DNA from: Clostridia bacterium
Lineage (GTDB): Bacteria > Bacillota > Clostridia > Oscillospirales > CAG-272
Reading direction: 5' to 3'
Length of the DNA stretch: 36,655 nucleotides
Assembly (NCBI GenBank): GCA_017537175.1
Contig: JAFYLH010000001.1
Location: 79,387 to 116,041, forward strand
Below the pieces are notes generated by a model. That model saw nothing but the letters and a program-made list of their open reading frames with translations. It had not been told where the DNA came from and did no database searches. The translations under genes were made by a program, and so were the position numbers. Below, piece by piece: positions 32,501 through 36,655 of the stretch; position 1 is the stretch's first letter, and every line of letters starts with the position of its first letter.

Positions 32501-35004
32501 TGTCTGGTCGCACCGCAGACACAGCCCTGATAGGTATCACCGTCCTCGATACAGGTTGCTCGTTTTACGGAGATATTGACCCATTCACATTCGTGGGGGA
32601 TCTTTACCCAGTTAGCGTAGAACGAAAAGTTGGAATCTATTGAAAATTTTTCGTCAATGGACAGCTTGAAAACATAAGTAATGCTACTTACATCCCATGA
32701 ATCATCATAATGATTTATTGCATCCTCGAAGGTCATATCGGGATTAAGTACCGCCGCCGGCGGTGTAGCATTATTCTTGCTGTTTACCTGATACCAATAC
32801 CAACCCTCAAGAGTATAGCCGCGTCTGACAGCCATAGGAACAGCGTTGTTTCCACCCATAGCACTTCTATATGTATTGTTTTTTGATATTTGGAATGTAC
32901 TTTGAGTGATCATAGTACCGCCGTTTGGGTTGAAGGTCATGGTCCTACCGCTGGAATTGGCTTTACTTACATTGCTCTTCTCGACCCATTTTGCCTCGAA
33001 AGTAACACTTTGAGGAATAACATATTTTGTATCAAGGTCAAGGAACCAGCCTTCACCGTATGCATAATATTCTTCACCTCTACTATTTTTAAAGTGATGA
33101 ATATGACCGGCAGTTGCACCGCCGACTACATCCTTTGCATATACTACATCTGACTGCTTATACCACCAACCGTCAAATTCATAACCGTTACGGGTAGGTG
33201 TGGGGAGTGTGCCGATGATCTCGCCATAGGTCTGCTCAAGCTCGGCGGGACAAATAAGCTTACCGCCTTCAACCTTACCGTTGCTACCCTCAACAGAACC
33301 AAGTGAACCGCCGAAAGGATCAAGGGTCACGGTATAATTGCCGGTGGGAGTATAGCTGTTATCAGACCACTGTGCATAGAGAACGATGGGGTCTGAGCTG
33401 CTAAGCTGGTTGATAACCTTACCGGGCTCATAGCTGTAGCCGGTACCGTCGGGCTTAGTATTCCAGCCCGTAAAGGTAGCATTTTCCTTACTGAAGGTAC
33501 AACCGCGGATTATGTAGTCCTCGTAACAATAAAGTCTTTCATAACCCCAGTCAAGCCAGTCGGTAGGCATGGTTCCTGTATACTCACCCTCAGGTGCGTT
33601 AGCATAATAGGTGACCGAAGGCTCCCAGATAGCTACAAACTCAGGGAATGCAATACCGTAAGGATTGTTACTGTCATCGGCATCTGTCAGACGGAATCCG
33701 GACCACTCTGCGGTATTTACATTACCGGAGGGGTAATGTGCACCGCCTGTGGGGGGGATGGTAAGGTTCTGGATAGCACCCTCCCAGGTAAAGAATTGCT
33801 TGCCGTCAGCCTTGATAAGTGCATAGTCATCCCTACCCTCAAAACGGCGTGCGCCTTCCTTTGTAACGGTATAGCCGTTGAGATCGGGGATAACGTATCC
33901 GTAAACAGATGCGGGATCGGTGGTACCGTCAGCCATCCATTCGGCATAATCGGCAACGTATGCAAGATATTCATCGTTGTCTTTGGCACTTAAGCCGTTG
34001 TCGTAAAGATAGCCCCCGGCATCTTTGATCACGGCATCGTCGGTATTAAACATAATGGGATAGCCCCAGATAGCGTGAAGCACCGAGGAATCGCCGTCAT
34101 ACTGCAGGTTGAATCTGTTATACAGTGTACCGATTCCCTGATGGGAAACTTCATCGTATCCCTCTGCCCAGCCTATGAACACACGTTCGTCGGATGCACC
34201 GCGCTCGGTATAGAAGCCGTAAAGCTCCTTTATTACCTTCTCGTTTATCGGAAGTATATAGTCGAGCTCGTCTCTGCTATGATCAAGCAGGACAACATCA
34301 ACGCTCTGCCCGTTACCCTCGGGACCTGCAGTAAGAGTTACTGCTTTTCCGTCAGAGGCGGTGGGAGTTTCCCAAACACAGGGCATCTTCCAGGTTTCAT
34401 AGTCATCACTGGTACCAAACAGTGTACCGGGATTAAGAGTACCGTCGATAAAATTGTGGGGATTTACAAAAGCCTGATTTATCGCATTACCGGAACCCCA
34501 GTCAAAGGAATTAAGCTGAGAAACAGTCTTAATACCATTATTATCTGTTACCTTGTATAAGGAATAGAAAAGGGTAACCAAAAGGTCTCGAAGATTCAGG
34601 TCATCATTTGCCATCATCACATTGTTAACATAGGGTATACCGATATAGTCACCATAGGTAACAGCGGTAGGTCTGCCGGAAACACCTCTGGAGTACATGG
34701 AGTGGTAAACACGAACCTGAATGGTACCTGTAGTACCGTCGGGAATCAACAGATTTTCCTGTTTAACACGGTAATCACCTTTTCCGAAATTGGTGTAATA
34801 ATATACACCGTCCTTTAAGTCGATGTTGAAAACCGCAAGACGCTTTAATTCACGGTCCTTGGTTTCACCGTCATCGTTACTGTGTACCGAAGGCACCGTG
34901 TCGTATGCAACCGCAGCATCAACAGTAATACCCAAAGACGGGATCATACCGACAAGCATTACCATTGTTAATATAAATGATAATACTCTCTTAAATCTAC
35001 TCAT
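23524..35004 (-). CDS. Giant secreted surface protein (3826 residues) with InlB-type, Cys and Ig-like repeats
   Basis: The start at 35004 follows AAAGGA and gives a signal peptide (MSRFKRVLSFILTMVMLVGM, cleavage near residue 31). Layout: unique N-terminus (about 35-300); InlB/Flg_new-type repeats with 'GY.F.GW..' and 'LYA.W' ends (about 260-790, 1000-1170); a first Cys-X2-Cys repeat part (about 805-1005); two long repeats of about 275 residues plus a third partial (about 1170-1820); Cys repeats again (about 2115-2608); Ig-like repeats with acidic 'DYDNDGSV'-type turns and 'TDKAGN' strands, likely calcium-binding (about 2610-3167); six near-identical 46-residue Cys repeats (about 3202-3519); a C-terminal domain (about 3520-3826) shared with the partial gene at 36358. 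No LPXTG or SLH anchor is visible. Probably an adhesin. Confidence 0.93.
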   Translation of the reverse strand: MSRFKRVLSFILTMVMLVGMIPSLGITVDAAVAYDTVPSVHSNDDGETKDRELKRLAVFNIDLKDGVYYYTNFGKGDYRVKQENLLIPDGTTGTIQVRVYHSMYSRGVSGRPTAVTYGDYIGIPYVNNVMMANDDLNLRDLLVTLFYSLYKVTDNNGIKTVSQLNSFDWGSGNAINQAFVNPHNFIDGTLNPGTLFGTSDDYETWKMPCVWETPTASDGKAVTLTAGPEGNGQSVDVVLLDHSRDELDYILPINEKVIKELYGFYTERGASDERVFIGWAEGYDEVSHQGIGTLYNRFNLQYDGDSSVLHAIWGYPIMFNTDDAVIKDAGGYLYDNGLSAKDNDEYLAYVADYAEWMADGTTDPASVYGYVIPDLNGYTVTKEGARRFEGRDDYALIKADGKQFFTWEGAIQNLTIPPTGGAHYPSGNVNTAEWSGFRLTDADDSNNPYGIAFPEFVAIWEPSVTYYANAPEGEYTGTMPTDWLDWGYERLYCYEDYIIRGCTFSKENATFTGWNTKPDGTGYSYEPGKVINQLSSSDPIVLYAQWSDNSYTPTGNYTVTLDPFGGSLGSVEGSNGKVEGGKLICPAELEQTYGEIIGTLPTPTRNGYEFDGWWYKQSDVVYAKDVVGGATAGHIHHFKNSRGEEYYAYGEGWFLDLDTKYVIPQSVTFEAKWVEKSNVSKANSSGRTMTFNPNGGTMITQSTFQISKNNTYRSAMGGNNAVPMAVRRGYTLEGWYWYQVNSKNNATPPAAVLNPDMTFEDAINHYDDSWDVSSITYVFKLSIDEKFSIDSNFSFYANWVKIPHECEWVNISVKRATCIEDGDTYQGCVCGATRHVTEPKKPHSYTIPWGVETQATCTEPRVDIYLCDICKEATTTVETGETLGGHIWAEEWKYDSEDDMPKCETPGELHLHCVRTNSSGFDICDHYDTQETDPIGHDYKGTLVPAYCKCEETMLYICQNDPTHRYTEVTGNPELGHLFGNPYDLGNGYTRTECIREADYTNPESHHEECPYYVDTPNRYNIIYDLVLSTATYGANTPMYHTFGEDTTLVNPSASYYTFEGWFYDAEFTKPTNGVLPAKDHYAPVKLYAKWTGNTISLTLNAMKGTWPDGTTANKVLNHVYGTDTILPEPPSRTTHYFAGWDTDSDGDTAAEYTDVFHGTAVTSAEVLYAIWKANVFPIKYYDIDAGEFITMDTEYVTNTSWVSQLTYGSSSNQNITVPTRTGYTGKVYPTLELAQAGGSGNITQINRVNLTTDKYPEREVVLYVDWTPNTYTLTLNSMKGTSTPVAGGTGSTSNRTVSITYDTPYKICDYYTYSYTGYTFMGWDTASTAYNVVYAPDHQFQGNEFAAATTLYAVWAPQTITVSLAPNSGTLYNPDGTSAGTSAKSITHTWGTPTRISDFYTVKYSGRTLTGWKLSTDGTIITDGIIPADLIKTNGTSVTLTAQWVNNTFPIKYYDVMAEQFIDMDTDYVTNTSWVSSFTFGSSSTVNMTVPTRVGYTGTVYKTREAAESFTGNITGINRNTVTRANYPDEEIVFYVNWKPKTYTLTLDDMGGTSYPIGSTTGSGTNRTYTITYDTPYKISDMYTYAYTGYTFLGWDTASTGYNVVYGPDHQFRGNEFTANTTLYAVWAPDTMTITLDPNGGQLYAPDGSTPGSDKNGTITYTYGTGDVTIADFYNKLFLNTKTFTGWTIPTSSEKITDGIIPAKLLQDNAKTITLTAQWATNAFEVIYIDGDTGEVIGEDCDYILNPTGLLRSLAYGSSGSHTLVKPQRIGYTATFHKLADLSDTETKTVGKASITWNIYSEGKLTFYVKWTPDDTRVVFRLPNGDSVGAANLNAYFGIDNAWPMVDYGDTYILPENQRPGYHLAGFYSDTACTNRITYVKPEEFYTNYNQSTTYTDYNVYCKWEVEETTVPTGSVDLGVGATGVSSEFIGVDNIRYGIYAQSYPNVKIIGDKDSTNYVPPKVEYFLLEGGAYTWDEVVNVNEDRWISAENGVSFSLEGTPDGEYIMYVRLTDDQGNVNFISSQRFVIDNVAPVFDELEGGEYCFNKELEDDLNGYEFTVVEKYPDKITINGEAQSFVQLQLENDYTLTAGEDGADYVVYAKDKAGNETTVTVKIHNSHDWTDWYEENAETCLTEGNDRRDCQRCGKVETKVRPALGHDWKDTTYTFTADGKSCEAERICNRDASHVESETATVDNGQVTSIVTKAPTCTELGETTYTADFEADWAPETPTKTVADIDSLGHTEGEVVVENYIDATCLENGSYDNVVYCTVCNAELSRTPVTVPATDHKWGETSYAWADDHSSCTATIKCKNDESHTQSETVKAVKSEEQSVKPTCALEGKDVFIADFEADWAKTQTKEILLDRDPNAHPVDLLLPNGIPSVNTATCTEAGTETSYYMCMNCLNMNVTIVKDVPALGHNWKDATVTYDWIKDENGVWNKCVATRVCANNTEDSCTETSESDVTSVTVDATCTVDGSITYTAEFVEEGEDLDWTTTQTKVEIITAGGHTPGEPVRENLKKATCEKDGSYDEVVYCTVCKGEISRVEKSIPSPDWKHDYTTKCDECPWIVTKEPTFFEDGERIKYCHNRHVYDPAVFEDCGTFITEVIPKLNDDVKPVVSITEPDHDVTDNTIDYDKDGMNVTITASDANSGLASVTYTVEKDGKVIETVEAQIVDGKVNVEYPVNSNGEYVIKVTAVDKLDNKITVTTDKIVVDTDAPVLTPEAAESFDAIKVKVEDKYLDKVTVIADGTETVVTPDENGYITIPESTVETKSYTITATDKAGNSATVSVTAKYDGAAPVPTITTDLVNVNHNDGEADYTNDSDVVIIITAEDDENGAGVAHIDYVITDEEGNIVESGVYDENDKPVLKSEGKYVVSATATDKKGNTSESVSIDIIVVDYNSPVISSTTNADRSITVNVTDNFGVAKVTVNGAEAALDENGNYIIPANNTSEDKVYEIVATDRAGNVTDIVVITVPGDKTGPTLEAWDDENADLNDGIVDYDNDGSVEITIEATDTESGVTEITYVITDDEGNEISGTYDSENKPVITTDKDGEYTVVVTVKDNAGNVTEVTLDKIIVDLTDPVIVIPEWNTATDNTYCVPENNTITIDVIENNVESVVVKVNGVVDDQYTGKTLNLTGSEEGTTYEITVTDKVGNTTETAVVIYSVHAWDEGEVTTAATCLDTGIMTYTCTRCNATRTEVIPAAGHTDGEAVIENKVAPTCTEDGSYDVVVYCADCGIQLSRETVPVNKLGHTAGEAVVENNVAPTCTADGSYDTVVYCTVCGEELSRVTTTVEKLGHTAGEAVVENNVAPTCTADGSYDTVVYCTVCDAQISRETTVVSALGHTAGKAVVENNVAPTCTADGSYDTVVYCTVCGDELSRVTTTVEKLGHTAGEAVVENNVAPTCTADGSYDTVVYCTVCGEELSRVTTTVDKLDHDYEVTEHKDATCTEDGYDVYTCKNDANHTYTTVLTKLGHTAGEAVVENNVAPTCTADGSYDTVVYCTVCDTEISRVTTTVGKLGHSDDTYFAIVDGEPMKDNGDGTYTDGTYYEVEYCSRCDEELDRTEYTLHPVAQNVETGKLYADLQTALFEAAAGNTVKILEDLTVHDITALTSGYLDLNGHMLETYTLSTGMSTHFIDSSEGNKGHLVVEKEGQTINPSNCDFPVYVSFTAEDGTVKDGYRFFDTILLQQLAPKFTEDEKTGSKFVSVTFRPIIQDAATSKELLGDGGADNKIKIGLVFSVTDKNGVQSDIMHWICLDTLIETVYTNNRAIMVTLTGIEAYETITIGSVLISETLGVEMTTYEKDGKTYSTIGTYDIATGTVIEA
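24448..25400 (-). repeat. 138-bp near-identical tandem repeats
   Basis: Inside the giant gene. Units of 46 residues (LGHTAGEAVVENNVAPTCTA, DGSYDTVVYCTVC, ELSRVTTTVEK) recur at a 138-bp step; the shared GAACCGTC mark sits near 24518, 24773, 24911, 25049, 25187 and 25325. One unit of 39 residues (HDYEVTEHKDATCTEDGYDV) breaks the run. DNA identity is very high, so copy number can change by recombination. Each unit has three Cys (APTC, YC-TV-C). Confidence 0.9.
29838..31488 (-). repeat. Two tandem repeats of about 820 bp in the giant gene
   Basis: The motif FPIKYYD opens the units at about 31485 and 30660, and a diverged form (FEVIYID) opens a third partial at about 29838. Each unit holds GYTF.GWDTAST.YNVVY, PDHQF.GNEF and DGIIPA..L. 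Protein similarity is clear; DNA is diverged more than in the 138-bp array, so this duplication is older. Confidence 0.8.
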
Positions 35005-35047
35005 AGTTTTCTTTTCCTTTCGTAGAAATTTTTGAGACAGTTTTTTA

Positions 35048-35122
35048 TCGGTTCTCGAGATACCGACAAACGGCAGGCTCAAAAGCAACGCTTCTGATCT
35101 GCGGCGGCTGTCCCTGTCCGCC
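35048..35122 (-). promoter_or_regulatory. Three hairpins in the leader of the giant gene
   Basis: Minus-strand RNA order: GGCGG/CCGCC (35122-35103), AAGC/GCTT (about 35093-35083), TCGGT/ACCGA (35066-35048) with a palindromic loop UCUCGAGA. They lie between the promoter and the RBS of the 3826-residue protein. The GC-rich part contrasts with its AT-rich surroundings. No riboswitch class is recognised. Confidence 0.5.
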
Positions 35123-35133
35123 ATCTATGTGAA

Positions 35134-35261
35134 CACAAAGGGGAATCTCAATTCTCAATTCGCAATTCTCAATTCTCAATTCTTAATTCATAATTGAATT
35201 GTAACTTTTCGGTTCTTAAATTAAGAACCGGGAATCAAGAACCAAGAACTATTCCTTTGTG
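35134..35261. repeat. Short element bounded by inverted CACAAAGG repeats
   Basis: CACAAAGGGGAAT (35134-35146) and ATTCCTTTGTG (35251-35261) are inverted with a 2-base gap. Inside are the seven heptamers (35146-35194) and a palindrome CGGTTCTTAA/TTAAGAACCG (35210-35230), followed by degenerate AAGAACC repeats. The layout looks like a miniature inverted-repeat element in the leader of the giant gene. Target duplications are not clear. Confidence 0.5.
35146..35194. repeat. Seven tandem heptamers (TCTCAAT-type)
   Basis: TCTCAAT, TCTCAAT, TCGCAAT, TCTCAAT, TCTCAAT, TCTTAAT, TCATAAT: seven consecutive 7-bp units in the non-coding leader of the giant gene. Slippage at such repeats can change leader length. 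Confidence 0.88.
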
Positions 35262-35371
35262 ATTGAAAAGATAGTATAGTTAGGAATTTTCCTTCCTAAA
35301 CTGCTGTATTATTACGGTGTTTTTACATTCGGGCGCAATTTACCCATAGTAACCCATAATGATACATAATG

Positions 35372-35400
35372 ATTTTACCATATAAATTTTAAAATGTCAA
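35372..35400 (-). promoter_or_regulatory. Promoter of the giant surface gene
   Basis: Minus strand: perfect TTGACA (35400-35395), 17-bp spacer, TAAAAT (35377-35372). A transcript from here would have a leader of about 360 bases before the start at 35004. Direct repeats of ATCATTATG lie at and just after the expected start site. Confidence 0.75.
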
Positions 35401-35473
35401 CAACTCCCATATAGACAGACATTATCAAATGGTGAATGTTTTTGGAATAATTTGTTATTATTCCCTGCCGAGT

Positions 35474-35504
35474 AAAAAAATCCCGCCCTTGTATAGGGCG
35501 GGAT
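35474..35504 (-). terminator. Strong terminator upstream of the giant gene promoter
   Basis: ATCCCGCCC / GGGCGGGAT perfect 9-bp stem, 7-base loop, and six T after it on the minus strand (A-run 35474-35479 on plus). It would stop transcripts coming from the 35794 small gene, so the giant gene relies on its own promoter. Confidence 0.88.
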
Positions 35505-35514
35505 ATATGATTAT

Positions 35515-35600
35515 TAATGATATCTATCCGTTTCTTAATACGCGAAGCGTATATCATTAGCAAAACGACATCATATGCGTAGCATATATCATCCGTTTCC
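35515..35600. repeat. Second, shorter palindrome/linker array
   Basis: Palindromes ATACGC-GAA-GCGTAT (35538-35552) and ATATGC-GTA-GCATAT (35573-35587), each followed by the ATATCAT(T/C) linker, as in 1884-2059. Different stems, same linker. Confidence 0.65.
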
Positions 35601-35604
35601 CCAT

Positions 35605-35640
35605 TCCCCAAACCTCGGCAAGCTCGCTTCGGGGACCCCG
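35605..35640. repeat. GC-rich dispersed repeat cassette, copy 2
   Basis: CCCCAAACCTCGGCAAGCTC followed by GCTTCGGGGACCCCGG; relative of 1737-1772. As at the first locus, it lies beside a palindrome/linker array, so the two repeat types travel together. Confidence 0.65.
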
Positions 35641-35674
35641 GGGGGGCAGGAACGGATAGCATTATAGCAACAAA

Positions 35675-35700
35675 TAGCGAGTGGTAAACACCACTCGCTA
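35675..35700 (-). terminator. Hairpin after the second small gene
   Basis: TAGCGAGTGG / CCACTCGCTA perfect 10-bp stem, 6-base loop, 94 bp after the stop of the small protein gene. T-rich on both sides but with no long T-run; a moderate terminator candidate. Confidence 0.55.
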
Positions 35701-35741
35701 TATTTGTCTTAATTATCCACAGCCATCAGCCTCGTGTGATA

Positions 35742-35980
35742 TATGTACGCCTAAACTGTACTTCACGCGAAGTATGGCCACAGCGACTCGCCGTCACATC
35801 CAGCCTTCGGGCAGAGACACATCGGTCTCCCAACCGCCTATATCAAGGCCGTATTTGTTATCGAGTATCGGGTCGGGAGTGTCCATCAACAGCTCCTTTG
35901 CGGTGAGATCGATCAATTCGATTTCAGGCTTAATATAAACTTTCTTCATTATTAATCAACCTCCATTACGCTCCGATGTT
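35742..35980 (-). repeat. Duplicated module B (small gene plus flanks)
   Basis: Partner of 23290-23530. Just before the small gene, ATCGGAGCGTAATGGAGG on the minus strand matches ATCGAAGCGTAAAGGAGG, which contains the last codons and stop of the giant gene. This copy therefore carries a short remnant of a giant-type gene end. Confidence 0.7.
35794..35949 (-). CDS. 51-residue GGWE-tail protein B
   Basis: Begins MKKVYIKPEIELIDLTAKEL, continues LMDTPDPILDNKYGLDI and ends GGWETDVSLPEGWM. It differs from copy A at four residues (L10I, P32K, F33Y, E36D), all before the GGWE tail, while third-base changes show it is under protein-level selection. GGAGG lies 12 bases before the ATG. It is separated from the partial surface gene upstream by about 400 bp of AT-rich DNA and by a hairpin, so it may be transcribed alone. 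Confidence 0.82.
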   Translation of the reverse strand: MKKVYIKPEIELIDLTAKELLMDTPDPILDNKYGLDIGGWETDVSLPEGWM

Positions 35981-36006
35981 TTTACGGTGTCATTGGTGAA
36001 AAAGAT

Positions 36007-36063
36007 GATAGATAAGTCTATCGAAACTACATCGTCGCATACACATAATTACATTTATCTATC
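36007..36063. repeat. Inverted repeat in the long non-coding stretch upstream of small gene B
   Basis: GATAGATAA (36007-36015) and TTATCTATC (36055-36063), perfect 9-bp arms, 39 bases apart. The surrounding 35950-36240 is very AT-rich and has no gene; a weak promoter (TTGATT, 18 bp, TATATT on minus near 36080-36110) may serve small gene B. Confidence 0.45.
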
Positions 36064-36242
36064 GTAGCACAATAAATATACTCTATTAAATATTAACAAA
36101 TCAAGTAATAATATGCCTTTTTAAAAAAGTTTTTTACAATATTAAAGGTTTTTTAACAATAAATTGCTCTTTAATGCATGTTTAACAAAAAACAGCTCAA
36201 ATATAAACTCTCTTAGCTCTCGTATGATACAGGTATGACAAA

Positions 36243-36268
36243 CCCCACCCTCGTTCAAGAGGATGGGG
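36243..36268 (-). terminator. Hairpin after the partial surface gene
   Basis: CCCCACCCTC / GAGGATGGGG, the same stem and same mismatch as 23284-23310, with a 6-base loop. It lies about 90 bp after the stop of the partial gene. Confidence 0.55.
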
Positions 36269-36357
36269 TTGTGATTATAAATGATATATATGCCGAGGCG
36301 AATATTAATATCTATTACATAACGGATATTATTGATGAAGCTTCAAGGTAAGCTTTA

Positions 36358-36655
36358 TCATACCCATTCGTCGGGCTTTTCGGTTTCCTGTTCCCAACCG
36401 CCAAGTCCTTCGCCTGTTACGGTTTCACCGTCACGGATCACACCGAGATCGGAGATCATGATGGACTTAACGCTGTAGAAGGAGCATCCGGAGATATCCA
36501 GGGTTACCTCAAATGCTCTGGGTCTGTCAGGATTGTAGCATATCTGTACAAGAGTATCTGCACAGATCCACTTGATATCCTCGTACTTGTTGCCGTTGGC
36601 ATCAATTACATCGAATACCACGCCTATCTTGATTCTTTCCTGAAGAGCATCGGCA
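36358..36655 (-). CDS. C-terminal end of a second large surface protein, with fused GGWE tail
   Basis: The frame is open to the window edge (98 residues visible; gene continues beyond). Residues IKIGVVFDVIDANG, IKWICADTLVQI, RAFEVTLDISG and SIMISDLGV align with IKIGLVFSVTDKNG, MHWICLDTLIET, RAIMVTLTGIE and SVLISETLGV at the end of the 3826-residue protein, so both share a C-terminal domain. After it the chain ends GLGGWEQETEKPDEWV, like the GGWETDVSLPEGWM end of the two small proteins; the DNA GGCGGTTGGGAA is identical. It therefore looks as if the tail of a small protein is joined to this one. Confidence 0.85.
   Translation of the reverse strand, partial: ADALQERIKIGVVFDVIDANGNKYEDIKWICADTLVQICYNPDRPRAFEVTLDISGCSFYSVKSIMISDLGVIRDGETVTGEGLGGWEQETEKPDEWV

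Noticed and set aside
35048..35122. c-di-GMP (GEMM) riboswitch
   Set aside because: GC-rich hairpins before a surface gene suggested it, but the conserved core bases and the two-stem layout do not match.
35005..35124. Upstream in-frame ATG at 35124 as start of the giant protein
   Set aside because: It would put 40 charged residues before a normal signal peptide and lacks an RBS, while the ATG at 35004 has AAAGGA and begins the signal peptide exactly. The extra codons overlap leader hairpins.
35605..35640. Rho-independent terminator in the GC-rich cassette
   Set aside because: Stem is imperfect, no T-run follows, and the same sequence appears away from gene ends at 1733.

Overview
The window looks like a chromosomal piece of an anaerobic, spore-forming, low-to-mid-GC Clostridia, most likely an Oscillospiraceae/Ruminococcus-type gut bacterium. 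The reasons are a recognisable SpoIIR, RNase J, a DUF5685 + J-domain pair, an SLH-domain surface protein, TTG/GTG starts with strong AGGAGG sites, near-consensus sigma-A promoters, and a very large InlB-repeat/Cys-repeat surface protein. The taxonomic guess is inference; no 16S is present.

Layout. 1-1634 (minus): an ECF sigma factor, an overlapping DUF4367 anti-sigma-like membrane protein and the N-terminus of an SLH-domain secreted protein form one operon. 1640-2100: non-coding dispersed repeats, including seven different short palindromes joined by one constant linker. 2105-2180: tRNA-Lys(UUU). 2262-8116 (plus): a YtrA-type GntR repressor, ABC ATPase and permease, three related lipoproteins, a small soluble protein and another lipoprotein. 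8122-11190: RNase J, two small proteins and spoIIR. 11248-15533 (minus): a Gld-like ABC exporter operon (ATPase, permease, GldG-like protein, DUF4340 protein). 15681-17621 (plus): DUF5685 protein, Cys-tailed J-domain protein and membrane protein. 17650-20757 (minus): a polar amino acid ABC transporter (binding protein, permease, ATPase) with a YjjG-like HAD phosphatase. 20983-23215 (plus): DUF1538 membrane protein followed by two PII-like proteins.

23284-36655 (minus) is a surface-protein locus. A 3826-residue secreted protein (InlB-type repeats, Cys-X2-Cys repeats, Ig-like repeats, and a 138-bp near-perfect tandem array) is followed 15 bp after its stop by a 51-residue protein with a strong RBS. 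Upstream lies a second, almost identical 51-residue protein, and beyond it the C-terminus of another large protein. That C-terminus shares a domain with the giant's C-terminus, and its last residues (GGWE...PDEWV) resemble the end of the small proteins (GGWETDVSLPEGWM). I regard this pairing of a surface protein C-terminal domain with a small GGWE-tail protein as the best candidate for an undescribed system here. Its function is unknown.

Gene starts were chosen from ribosome binding sites and signal peptides, so several differ from the longest possible open frame.
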